From Comamonas kerstersii (GTDB lineage Bacteria > Pseudomonadota > Gammaproteobacteria > Burkholderiales > Burkholderiaceae_C), in the NCBI RefSeq assembly GCF_008801935.1, contig NZ_VZOT01000003.1, positions 124,001-188,000 of the forward strand: a stretch of 64,000 bases of DNA, given 5' to 3'. The notes beneath the pieces are model-generated. The model saw only the letters and a list, made by a program, of their open reading frames with translations. It made no database searches and was not told the origin of the DNA. Position numbers and translations under genes: made by a program. Shown in pieces: positions 27,002 through 34,864 of this stretch (position 1 is its first letter; every line of letters begins with the position of its first letter).

Positions 27002-27103
27002 ATGCCTGACGACAGTAAACACATTTTTACCAATCAAGCGCTGTACCTGACGCAGCTGCCCGATCGCCCCAAGGCCAAACCACCAGAAATCTTCATCCCC
27101 TGA
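27002..27103 (+). CDS. 33-residue small ORF upstream of permease (candidate leader peptide)
   Basis: ATG at 27002 with GAAGG about nine bases upstream. The product, MPDDSKHIFTNQALYLTQLP followed by a basic, proline-rich end (DRPKAKPPEIFIP), has no membrane segment. The stop lies 22 nt before the permease TTG and in another frame. It contains a PPE triplet near the end, a type known to slow ribosomes without EF-P. I do not recognise it. Either a conserved small protein or a regulatory leader peptide is possible; coding is inferred from the start context and position only. Confidence 0.5.
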   Translation: MPDDSKHIFTNQALYLTQLPDRPKAKPPEIFIP

Positions 27104-27125
27104 TACCCCCCAAGAGGTAGAGAAA

Positions 27126-28529
27126 TTGACCACCCATCGTGACACTCACGGAGTAGCAAAGCTCCAAAAGACACTTGTCCTCTGGCAAGTCATCATCATC
27201 GGCCTGGCCTATATCCAGCCCATGACGCTGTTAGATACGTTCGGCATGGTCTCCAGAGACAGTGTGCAGCACGTACCTACGTCTTATCTGATTGCATTGA
27301 TCGCCGTGCTGCTGACATCGATCAGCTACGGCCACATGATTCGCAAGCACCCGTCATCGGGCTCCGCTTACACCTATGTGCAAAAGTCCATCCACCCCAA
27401 CGCCGGGTTTATGGTGGGCTGGTCCTCGCTGCTGGACTATCTGTTGTCCCCCATGGTCAACATCCTGCTGGCGAACATCTACCTCACAGCGCTGTTCCCT
27501 GACGTCAACCACTGGGTCTGGATTGTCGCGCTGTCGCTGCTGATGGTTGGCATCAACCTGCGTGGCGTACGCTTTGTGGCGAACTTCAACAGCCTGATCG
27601 TGCTGCTGCAGGTACTGATCATTGGCATCTTCACCTGGATCATCTACAGCAAGCTGCTGGCGGGTGAAAACGCACTGGGCAAGATTGCCGAACAAAGTGC
27701 TGCCGATGGCCTGTGGAGCCTCTCTCCCTTCTGGAGCGCTAATACAGAAATCGCTGCCTTGATCACAGGCGCCACCATCTTGTGCTTCTCGTTCACCGGC
27801 TTTGACTCGCTGAGCTCGCTGGCTGAAGAGACCAAGGACACGAAAAAGACCCTGCCACGTGCGATTTTCCTGACCGCACTGATCTCCGGCATCATCTTCA
27901 TCATCTCCACCTACTTCATGCAGCTGTACTTCCCGGGCAATCCCGAGCAGTACTTCGAGCTGGTCGATGAAACCCAGCCTGAAATTCTGCTACTGGTGGG
28001 CGGCGCCTTCTTCCAGTCTGTGGTGCTGAGCTTTGCCATCGTCACCGTGATGGCTTCGGGCATCTCTGCACACGCAGGTGTTTCGCGCCTGATGTATGTG
28101 ATGGGCCGTGACGGCGTGCTGCCCAAGAAGTTCTTTGGCTATATCAGCCCCAAGAACTTCACCCCTGCCTACAACATCTGGCTGGCTGGCGTGATCTGTC
28201 TGACCGCTGGTTTCCTGAGCCTGGAGTTCGTGGTAGCACTGATTTCCTTCGGCGCACTGACTGCGTTCAGCTTTGTGAACCTGTCCGTGATCTGCAGCTA
28301 CGGCTTCCGTGATGGCCGTCTGAAGAATGCCAAGGACATCCTGAACTACTTCATCGTTCCTCTGCTGGGCTTTATCTCCATTGGCGCGCTGTGGCTGGAA
28401 GTGGAAGACACATCGCTCAAGGCCGGCATTGCCTGGGCTGCCGTTGGCATTGTGTATCTGGCATGGATGACCAAGGGCTTCAAAAAGCCTGCGCCTCAAT
28501 ACCAGCACAACGAACACGACGAAGACTGA
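27126..28529 (+). CDS. APC-family amino acid/polyamine permease (PuuP/PlaP-like)
   Basis: This 467-residue inner-membrane secondary transporter has about 12 helices. The APC signatures are near the start (LVLWQVIIIGLAYIQPMTL), HPSSGSAYTYVQKSIHPNAG in the second helix pair, and FTGFDSLSSLAEETKDTKKT, the conserved cytosolic loop. Overall order resembles E. coli putrescine importers PuuP and PlaP, so putrescine or an amino acid is the likely substrate, not settled. The start is TTG at 27126 with AAGAGG eight bases before it; no suitable ATG exists. It is preceded by a structured leader and a small ORF. Confidence 0.85.
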   Translation: MTTHRDTHGVAKLQKTLVLWQVIIIGLAYIQPMTLLDTFGMVSRDSVQHVPTSYLIALIAVLLTSISYGHMIRKHPSSGSAYTYVQKSIHPNAGFMVGWSSLLDYLLSPMVNILLANIYLTALFPDVNHWVWIVALSLLMVGINLRGVRFVANFNSLIVLLQVLIIGIFTWIIYSKLLAGENALGKIAEQSAADGLWSLSPFWSANTEIAALITGATILCFSFTGFDSLSSLAEETKDTKKTLPRAIFLTALISGIIFIISTYFMQLYFPGNPEQYFELVDETQPEILLLVGGAFFQSVVLSFAIVTVMASGISAHAGVSRLMYVMGRDGVLPKKFFGYISPKNFTPAYNIWLAGVICLTAGFLSLEFVVALISFGALTAFSFVNLSVICSYGFRDGRLKNAKDILNYFIVPLLGFISIGALWLEVEDTSLKAGIAWAAVGIVYLAWMTKGFKKPAPQYQHNEHDED

Positions 28530-28586
28530 GCTTGTCTTCCCTGCTGTGTAGCACGCTAGTACGTGCACACAGCAGCTTGAATCGCC

Positions 28587-28624
28587 AACGCCTGTACGCG
28601 CTACTTGTGTACAGGCGTTTTTTG
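28587..28624 (+). terminator. terminator of permease gene
   Basis: AACGCCTGTA (28587-28596) pairs with TACAGGCGTT (28610-28619), followed by TTTTTG. Confidence 0.85.
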
Positions 28625-28802
28625 TTGCAGTAACCTCCGGCCAGCGCGATTGGGTGGTTCCGCACTCTGCTGCTCTCCACGTGCACTCGCGTACAGCAGC
28701 AATCGCTACAGAACGCAGCACAACACAGCGTTCAAACTCGCCCATTCAGACACGGCTCCACGCAGTGGCATGCTCCTCGCCTCTGCACAGACAGCACGCA
28801 TA

Positions 28803-28841
28803 AAAAATGCCGCTCACTCAATTGCAGTGAACGGCATTTTC
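28803..28841. terminator. bidirectional terminator, metNI side
   Basis: AAAATGCCG and CGGCATTTT enclose TCACT/AGTGA. A-runs and T-runs on both sides suit termination of metI on the minus strand. Confidence 0.75.
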
Positions 28842-28893
28842 AGTTGCGCAGTGCCTGCAGGCAGGGATATGCCTGCGCTACAGCACCTCAGAT

Positions 28894-29559
28894 TTATTTG
28901 TGGCTAATACGGCGGACGACCCAGTCACCCAGGCTTTGAATAGCCTGCACAAAGAAGATCAGAATGATCACCACAGCGAGCATGATGTCGGGCAGGAAAC
29001 GCTGGTAGCCGTAGCGGATGCCCAGGTCCCCCAGGCCACCGCCACCGATGGCACCTGCCATGGCCGAGTAACCCGTCAGGCTCACCAGGCTGATGGTCAG
29101 GCCCGCAATGATGCCGGGCATGGCTTCGGGCAGCAGCACCTTCCAGACGATCTGGCTGGTCGTCGCGCCCATGGACTGGGCAGCTTCGATCAGGCCGTTG
29201 TCCACTTCACGCAGCGAGGTTTCCACCAGACGCGCAATAAAGGGCGCAGCCGCAATGGTCAGAGGCACCACAGCCGCCCAGGTGCCGATGGAGGAGCCTG
29301 TAATAAATCGCGTGAGCGGAATAATGGCCACCAGCAAGATGATGAAAGGCGTGGAGCGCACGGCATTGACCACCCAGCCCACGGAATTGTTCAGCGGTGC
29401 GTTTTCCAGCACGCCGCCCTTGTCCGTCAGACGCAGGAACACACCCATGGGAATGCCGATCAGCGCACCAATTACGCCGGAGACGCCCACCATGATCACC
29501 GTCTCCCAGAAGGAGTCGATGAACAGCTGAATCATCATTTCAGAAAAATTCTCAAACAT
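28894..29559 (-). CDS. metI: D/L-methionine ABC transporter permease MetI
   Basis: Inner-membrane subunit of the methionine importer. The 221 residues match MetI length and carry the coupling loop AAQSMGATTSQIVWKVLLPEAMPG that docks to MetN, after TSLREVDNGLIE. GYSAMAGAIGGGGLGDLGIRYGYQRF is the family C-terminal signature (quoted in part: GAIGGGGLGDLGIRYGY). It begins 3 nt after the metN stop, so the two genes are one operon. No binding-protein gene (metQ) follows; a terminator does. Confidence 0.93.
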   Translation of the reverse strand: MFENFSEMMIQLFIDSFWETVIMVGVSGVIGALIGIPMGVFLRLTDKGGVLENAPLNNSVGWVVNAVRSTPFIILLVAIIPLTRFITGSSIGTWAAVVPLTIAAAPFIARLVETSLREVDNGLIEAAQSMGATTSQIVWKVLLPEAMPGIIAGLTISLVSLTGYSAMAGAIGGGGLGDLGIRYGYQRFLPDIMLAVVIILIFFVQAIQSLGDWVVRRISHK

Positions 29560-29562
29560 CGC

Positions 29563-30609
29563 TTAAGCCTTTACTTCCACCACTTGCACGATCACGCCAG
29601 TCTGCTGCAGGTGCGTGATAGCTGCTTCAATCTTGGCGGCTTCGCCACTGGCATAGACCGCCAGTGAGCCAAAGGTCTGCTCCTGAATCTCGTCAATCTG
29701 ACCGTGCAGGATGGACAGATCCAGCCCCAGCTCACGAATCAGGTGCGACAGGATAGGCTCATAGGCACTTTCACCCGCGTACGACAGGCGCAGCAACTTG
29801 CCCGTCTGCCCCGCAGGCAGCTTGGCAGCCAGTGCACGCACACGGTTGCCCACGCTCTCGGGCAGTTCCTGGGGCACGATTTCGTCGATCAGGCTCTTGG
29901 TGATGTCCTTCTGGGGCTTGGTGAACACATCGATCACCGGGCCCATTTCTGCAATTTCACCAGCGTCGATCACGGCCACACGGTCCGCAATCTGCTTGAT
30001 CACCTGCATCTGGTGCGTAATCAAGACCACGGTCACGCCCAGCTCACGGTTGACCTTGCGCAGCAAATCCAGAATGGAACGGGTGGTTTCAGGGTCCAGC
30101 GCCGAAGTGGCCTCGTCACTGAGCAGCACCTTGGGGTTGGAAGCCAGTGCACGGGCAATGCCCACACGCTGCTTCTGGCCGCCAGAGATCTGCGCGGGGT
30201 AGCGATCGGCCAGATGCGACAGGCCCACCAGCTCCAGCAGCGGGTCAATGCGCTTTTTGATTTCGGCCTTGGACATGCCGGCCAGCTCCAGTGGCAGCGC
30301 GGCGTTGTCATAGACGGTGCGCGAAGACAGCAGATTGAAGTGCTGGAACACCATGCCAATTTGATGGCGGGCAGCGCGCAGCTGTGCATCGCTGAGCTGC
30401 ATCAGGTCGCTGCCATCCACCATCATCTGGCCGGATGTGGGGCGATTGAGCAAGTTGATGCAGCGCACCAGCGAGCTTTTGCCCGCACCGGAGCGACCAA
30501 TAATGCCGAAGATTTCGCCCTTTTCAACACGCAGGTTGATGTGCTTGAGCGCTTCGACCGGCCCCTTGGGGCCTTGGTAAGTCAGGGACAGATCCCGAAT
30601 CTCGATCAT
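29563..30609 (-). CDS. metN: methionine ABC transporter ATPase MetN
   Basis: ATPase of the methionine importer, 348 residues. Walker [10 protein letters not shown], signature [15 protein letters not shown] and Walker [15 protein letters not shown] fill the first 240 residues. The C-terminal NIL domain (about 270-345) binds methionine and gives transinhibition in MetN. The ATG at 30609 ([16 protein letters not shown]) matches family N-termini; a longer reading upstream is not supported. It is upstream of metI. The cognate MetQ must be encoded elsewhere. Confidence 0.93.
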   Translation of the reverse strand: MIEIRDLSLTYQGPKGPVEALKHINLRVEKGEIFGIIGRSGAGKSSLVRCINLLNRPTSGQMMVDGSDLMQLSDAQLRAARHQIGMVFQHFNLLSSRTVYDNAALPLELAGMSKAEIKKRIDPLLELVGLSHLADRYPAQISGGQKQRVGIARALASNPKVLLSDEATSALDPETTRSILDLLRKVNRELGVTVVLITHQMQVIKQIADRVAVIDAGEIAEMGPVIDVFTKPQKDITKSLIDEIVPQELPESVGNRVRALAAKLPAGQTGKLLRLSYAGESAYEPILSHLIRELGLDLSILHGQIDEIQEQTFGSLAVYASGEAAKIEAAITHLQQTGVIVQVVEVKA

Positions 30610-30850
30610 GTGATTCGCTACCGCACGTAGCGCACAAAACTGGCGACGTGCTCTAGATATAGAAGATGTTGGAATGTAACGCGCCGAAATATCAAACCCC
30701 AAAGAATCAATATTCAAGTAATAAGATGCTTTGGTTATAACGTCGGCAAGCTAGGCGTAAACCCGCAATGATGCCTGATTTCAGTCCTTGCCGCGTGCAA
30801 AGCAGCGCTAAACCATGCCGCAGCCTCCTGGTAGCGTACGCTGCCGCTCT
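30610..30850. promoter_or_regulatory. metNI upstream region
   Basis: AT-rich region before metN. GAATCAATATTC (30704-30715) is a 12-bp inverted repeat (GAAT-N4-ATTC) about 95 bp from the start. It is weakly like a LysR-type (MetR) half-site pair, but the spacing is not the canonical TGAA-N5-TTCA. No known methionine riboswitch was recognised. Confidence 0.35.
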
Positions 30851-30937
30851 CAAAAGAAAAGCTGCTAGCGCTGAAACAACAAGGCTTTGCAAGATAAAAC
30901 ACTTGCAAAGCCTTTGTAGATCAGCGCAAGGCGCTAC
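30851..30937. repeat. intergenic palindromic repeat copy with internal terminator
   Basis: The left arm AAAAGCTGCTAGCGCTGA shares 13 nt (AGCTGCTAGCGCT) with the family core. The interior AAGGCTTTGCAAG (30881-30893) pairs perfectly with CTTGCAAAGCCTT (30902-30914). The right arm TCAGCGC is partial. It lies at the 3' end of the lipoprotein gene. Confidence 0.7.
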
Positions 30938-31540
30938 TTATTTATCGTAGTTCGGGGTGTAGGGCTTGTCGCCACCGAACATCTGCAACAGGCCTTGTGG
31001 CGCTTCCTTGTCTGTGCCCTTGTAGGCTTCGTAGACCAAACGCTTGAAAGCATCAGAAGCGCGGCTGCTGCGCTCACCGTTGTGCATCAGCTCCTCAATC
31101 ACGCCGTCATCGGTATACAGGCGCACCCATGCATCCTTGCCAAAGGCCACGCGCTCGATGGTGTCCATGGGCACCACAAAGGCTGTCACACCGGGCAGAT
31201 CTGAGCCCTGCTTGGCCAGAGAGCGCACGCGCAGCGGCGCATGGGGACGGGCATTGAACTCCAGCGACTCCACCTTGGCCTTGCCACCGCGTGTACCAAC
31301 CAGCAAGATGGCACGGTTGGGCGTTTCACTGCTCCACTGCACGCCCAGCGTAGGGCAATGCGCCACCAGGCCACACTCCACTGCCTGCGGGGCAAAGCCA
31401 ATGTCTGTCACACGCCGGGCGTTATCCACATTGACCTGTACCACGGCCTCCGTGCCGCCTTTTTTGTCTGCGCTGGCGCACCCTGCCAGTGCCAGCACCG
31501 CTGCCACTGCTCCCATTGCCTGCCACAACCGCTGCTTCAT
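30938..31540 (-). CDS. putative lipoprotein, 200 residues
   Basis: A secreted lipoprotein of unknown function. The signal peptide MKQRLWQAMGAVAAVLALAG ends at a lipobox (LAGC) with the lipidated cysteine near residue 21. The mature part has VQVNVDNARRVTDIGFAP and two cysteines in ECGLVAHCP, which may form a disulfide. The C-terminal half (RASDAFKRLVYEAYKGTD, LLQMFGGDKPY) has no known motif. The ATG at 31540 follows GAGG. It is 105 nt downstream of the channel gene on the same strand, so cotranscription is possible. Confidence 0.75.
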   Translation of the reverse strand: MKQRLWQAMGAVAAVLALAGCASADKKGGTEAVVQVNVDNARRVTDIGFAPQAVECGLVAHCPTLGVQWSSETPNRAILLVGTRGGKAKVESLEFNARPHAPLRVRSLAKQGSDLPGVTAFVVPMDTIERVAFGKDAWVRLYTDDGVIEELMHNGERSSRASDAFKRLVYEAYKGTDKEAPQGLLQMFGGDKPYTPNYDK

Positions 31541-31645
31541 GTGTTTTACCTCGCCGATGGATCCAACAAAGCGCTGATCTTGCCATGAACGCCACTTGCT
31601 ACGTGCAACACAAGGCCACATTCGTTCCCTCAAGGGGCACCACCC

Positions 31646-32599
31646 TCACTGGACCTGGCTGCTGTGCTCTGCTGCAGGCGCCTGCGGTTTGACACGCTGC
31701 GCCCCCGGCAAGACCAGCCGCGTGCCACAGCGGCGGCAGTAGCGCGCATCTTCCTCATGGCGCTCCAGCCCGCAGGTATCGCATGACACGCCTTTGAGCG
31801 CGGCCTTGGTGCCCACATTGCGTGACAGTTCCGCCCCCACAATACCCGTTGGTACAGCCAGCACGCCCCAGCCCAGCAGCATCATGGTGGAGCCGAAGAT
31901 ACGCCCCAGCGGAGTGGCAGGGGTTACGTCCCCATAGCCCACGGTGGTCACGGTCGAAATCGCCCAGTAAATGCCGATGGGCACGCTGGTAAAGCCGTGC
32001 TCCGGGCCTTCCAGCAAGTACATGAGCGTGCCCATGACATAGACGATCAGCGCCACCACACTCAGAAACACAAAAATCTTGCGCGCACTGGCCCGCAGCG
32101 CCTGTCCAAGCATCAGGTACTCGTTGAGAAAGCTGCGAAAAATCGGGAAGACGTGAAAGGTGCGCACCAGCCGCAACGCCCGCACCGCCACCAGCAGGTG
32201 CGCGTCGGGGAAAAAGATGCTCAGATAGGTGGGCACAATGGCCAGCAGGTCTACCAGCCCATAAAAGCTCAGCGCATAGCGCAAGGGATGGCGCACTGAA
32301 ATCAGCCGCAGCACATACTCTGCCGTAAAGCCCAGCGTAAACACCCACTCCAGCGCACGCAGCAGGTAGTACAGCGGACGGTGGCTGACCACCGAGGGAA
32401 TGCTGTGCGCAATCACCACGCACAGGCTCAGGATGATAGCCAGCGTCAACCTGCGCTCAAAGCGCTTGCCCATCTCGGTGTTCGTCTCAAACACCGTGCG
32501 GTAAATGCTCTGCCGCCAGCGCGCAACCGGCACCCCCAGTCGTTCTGAGGACGGGTAGTTGTCACGGAAGAAGTCAGAAATCGAAACGAGCAAGCGCAT
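31646..32599 (-). CDS. Kv-type potassium channel with C-terminal zinc ribbon
   Basis: A 317-residue six-helix voltage-gated-type potassium channel. Helices S1-S4 span about 50-155, with S4 arginines spaced by three (R140, R143, R146). The pore loop carries the selectivity filter TVGYGD at 219-224, and S6 follows (STMMLLGWGVLAVPTGIVGAEL, in part). The cytosolic tail has four cysteines (273, 276, 288, 291) in CDTCGLERHEEDARYCRRCG, a rubredoxin-like zinc ribbon. Such a tail may sense redox or metal or aid assembly (inference). The ATG at 32599 gives the usual N-terminus. An 8-bp hairpin (GCGAGCCC/GGGCTCGC) at 32617-32636 precedes it. Confidence 0.88.
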   Translation of the reverse strand: MRLLVSISDFFRDNYPSSERLGVPVARWRQSIYRTVFETNTEMGKRFERRLTLAIILSLCVVIAHSIPSVVSHRPLYYLLRALEWVFTLGFTAEYVLRLISVRHPLRYALSFYGLVDLLAIVPTYLSIFFPDAHLLVAVRALRLVRTFHVFPIFRSFLNEYLMLGQALRASARKIFVFLSVVALIVYVMGTLMYLLEGPEHGFTSVPIGIYWAISTVTTVGYGDVTPATPLGRIFGSTMMLLGWGVLAVPTGIVGAELSRNVGTKAALKGVSCDTCGLERHEEDARYCRRCGTRLVLPGAQRVKPQAPAAEHSSQVQ

Positions 32600-32674
32600 A
32601 CAAGGTGTCCCGGAAGGCGAGCCCGGTTGGGCTCGCACAAGCAGGCGCCATTGTAGGAAGGGAAGGTGCTCTCG

Positions 32675-33793
32675 CTAGTGCAGCAACAGCCGCATGATGT
32701 CCGTGCGCGTGATCAGCCCCACCAGCCTCCCTTGGCGCAGCACCGCAACAAAGGGCACGGCATGCTCGGCCAGCACGGCCAGCAGCTGCGACACGGGGGT
32801 GCTGTCCTGCACGCACAGTGGCGCATCGGCCATCAGATCCGCGGCACAGGCCGTGGGCTGTGCAGGTTTCTTGCCCCACAGGCGCCAGACACGCTGCTGG
32901 CGGCGTTGCGCCACGTTCCCGCGCTGCTGCCACAGCCAGTCGAGCAGCGCACTGCGCGCCACCACGCCAAGCAGCTCGCCCTGCACGCCCACGACGGGCA
33001 GGCTTTTGATGGGATGTTGCTGAAACTTCGCCGCCAGGCTGTCCAACGACTCCAGGGGCGAGCACGTCCACATGGCCGTGGTCATCAGCTGCCCGCAATG
33101 CACGCTGCCAAAGCGCCGTGCGATGGCCTGCTCCTCCGCAGCCAGCACCAGCTGCTGCAGCTCCTGCGCCGTCAGGTTGTTGCTCTGGTCAAAGCGCGAC
33201 AGCAGCGCCTGCAGGTCAGCTTCGGACAGCGCCTTGGTCGGCAGCTGCTGCATGCCCGCCGTGGACATCGCCACGGGCTGCAGTGGATAGCGCTTGCCAC
33301 AGACACGGTGGTACACGATGGCCACCAGTACCAGGCACAGCGTCAGCACACCAATCGGCCAGAGGGCATAGGTCCAGCCATGGACGGTGCCGTGCTGCGC
33401 ATCGAGTGCCCACAGCAGCGCCACGGCGCCTCCGGGCGGGTGCAGCGAGCGGGTGAGCTGCATCACCATGATGGCGCCGCCCACAGCCAGCGCCGGCGCC
33501 CAGTCCAGCGGCACACAACTGACCACCAGCCAGGTCCACAATCCGGCCACAGTGTTGCCCACCACGCAGGACCAGGGCTGTGCCAGCGGGCTCGTGTGCA
33601 CGGCAAACAGCAGCACGGCACTGGCACCCAGCGGTGCGAACAGGTTCAGCCCGGCTGGTATCCCCAGCTGCTGGCACCCCCAGACCAGCAACGACGCCAG
33701 CGCCAGCCCCAGCATGCCGCCCAGACCGACACGCCACACGTCCTGGCGCGTCGCCGGAGCGACCGCAGGCTTCCAAGCTTTACGGAAATCCAT
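32675..33793 (-). CDS. HPP family membrane protein fused to CBS domain pair
   Basis: A 372-residue inner-membrane protein. The N-terminal HPP domain (about 20-170) has four or five helices and the family signature LHPPGGAVALL (HPPGGA at 118-123). The C-terminal half (about 230-372) is a CBS pair: SVHCGQLMTTAMWTCSPLES and PLCVQDSTPVSQLLAVLA, ending VGLITRTDIMRLL. CBS pairs bind adenine nucleotides and often gate transporters. Some HPP proteins of cyanobacteria and plants transport nitrite; no nitrogen gene is near, so the substrate is open. It lies 75 nt upstream of the channel gene on the same strand. Confidence 0.85.
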   Translation of the reverse strand: MDFRKAWKPAVAPATRQDVWRVGLGGMLGLALASLLVWGCQQLGIPAGLNLFAPLGASAVLLFAVHTSPLAQPWSCVVGNTVAGLWTWLVVSCVPLDWAPALAVGGAIMVMQLTRSLHPPGGAVALLWALDAQHGTVHGWTYALWPIGVLTLCLVLVAIVYHRVCGKRYPLQPVAMSTAGMQQLPTKALSEADLQALLSRFDQSNNLTAQELQQLVLAAEEQAIARRFGSVHCGQLMTTAMWTCSPLESLDSLAAKFQQHPIKSLPVVGVQGELLGVVARSALLDWLWQQRGNVAQRRQQRVWRLWGKKPAQPTACAADLMADAPLCVQDSTPVSQLLAVLAEHAVPFVAVLRQGRLVGLITRTDIMRLLLH

Positions 33794-34011
33794 GGTGTTA
33801 AGCACGCGCCACACGGCGCCACATCGTTGCGAGGGTCAGGCGTCACCCATGATGGACAAGCTGGCCCTCCCTGTTGGCGAAATTGCTGGCGCACTATAAA
33901 GAGGATCGCACTGCCCCTGTCTGGGGCATGGTCATGCCTGCCACCGGCGCCCCTCTTGGTACTTTGCGCTGCGCCGCCCTGAGGGCAACAGTTCAGGCAC
34001 ACTCCTGCACC

Positions 34012-34734
34012 ATGCCCCGCATCAAGCCCCCCTCCAAAGAAGAAAGCCAGCTGCTTCCTCCCTACAACGCACTGCCCGACAGCGCCATTCATATTCCACA
34101 GACACCCCAGGCATTCGCCGAGGCCCGCGCCGTACTGCTGGCACAGCAGGCACTGGGGTTTGATACCGAAAGCAAGCCCCTTTTCCGGCCCGGGCAGGTC
34201 GACACCGGCCCCCACATCGTGCAGCTGGCAACGCCTGAGGCGGCATGGATTCTTCAGCTGCACCACACCGAAGCCCTGGCGCTAGCACAAGCAGTCATGG
34301 CGCACCCAGACATCATCAAAGTGGGCTTTGGCCTGGACAATGACAAATCCACCCTGCCGCATCGGCTGAGCGTTCCCTTGGTGAATGTGCTCGACCTGGA
34401 CCGTGTCTTCAAGCGCTATGGCTACGGCTCCTCCACCGGGGTCCGCGCTGCCGTGGCGCTGGTGCTGGGTCAGAGCTTTCACAAGTCCAAGAAGCAATCG
34501 ACCAGCAACTGGGCGCTGCGCCAGCTCAGCCCGGCACAGATTCGCTACGCCGCCAATGACGCGCATGCCCCCGCCATGGTCTATGCCGCTTTGCCCGCCT
34601 GGGAAAGCACACAGGCTGCCCCTGCCCCAAGCCGCCCCAGACGCCCCCGCCATGCTCCAGGCACAGCGGCAACTTCAGCCATGCAGCCATCGCCCAAGCA
34701 ACAAAGCATGCAACACGTTTCCAGCACAGACTGA
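34012..34734 (+). CDS. 3'-5' exonuclease, DEDDy (RNase D-like)
   Basis: A 240-residue nuclease. The four acidic residues are readable: D51 and E53 in GFDTESKP, Asp 109/111 in GLDNDKS, and Y179/D183 in RYAANDAHAP, which makes it the DEDDy subclass like RNase D and WRN exonuclease. ILQLHHTEALALAQ and NWALRQLSPAQIRYAANDA match the family. The tail (about 200-240) is Pro/Ala/Gln-rich and probably disordered. No HRDC domain follows, so it is not a canonical RNase D. The ATG at 34012 is preferred; longer in-frame starts reach 33874. It is divergent from the HPP gene. Confidence 0.85.
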   Translation: MPRIKPPSKEESQLLPPYNALPDSAIHIPQTPQAFAEARAVLLAQQALGFDTESKPLFRPGQVDTGPHIVQLATPEAAWILQLHHTEALALAQAVMAHPDIIKVGFGLDNDKSTLPHRLSVPLVNVLDLDRVFKRYGYGSSTGVRAAVALVLGQSFHKSKKQSTSNWALRQLSPAQIRYAANDAHAPAMVYAALPAWESTQAAPAPSRPRRPRHAPGTAATSAMQPSPKQQSMQHVSSTD

Positions 34735-34740
34735 TACTGC

Positions 34741-34800
34741 CTAAAAAGCTATCAGTTTTGCACTACATCAAGCAGGCATAAGCACATAGCTTTTGCTTGG
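34741..34800. repeat. possible divergent intergenic repeat
   Basis: AAAAGCTAT and ATAGCTTTT arms enclose about 40 nt after the exonuclease stop. The core AGCGCT is absent, so membership of the repeat family is doubtful. Confidence 0.3.
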
Positions 34801-34864
34801 TTGGCAGCGTCCGCTTTCTTTTTCACAATTATTGCGACGCTATCAACCACAGCAGGAGACAAAC

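Larger units (their letters stand above)
28530..28893. other. convergent intergenic region with three hairpins
   Basis: The gap between the permease and metI holds a 14-bp stem with one bulge (CTGCTGTGT 28541-28549 with ACACAGCAG 28567-28575), then two terminators listed separately. Bases 28625-28800 show no gene or clear signal. Confidence 0.6.

Noticed and set aside
34741-34800. Sixth copy of the palindromic repeat
   Set aside because: Only the AAAGCTAT arms resemble the family; the AGCGCT core is missing, so it was left out of the repeat count.
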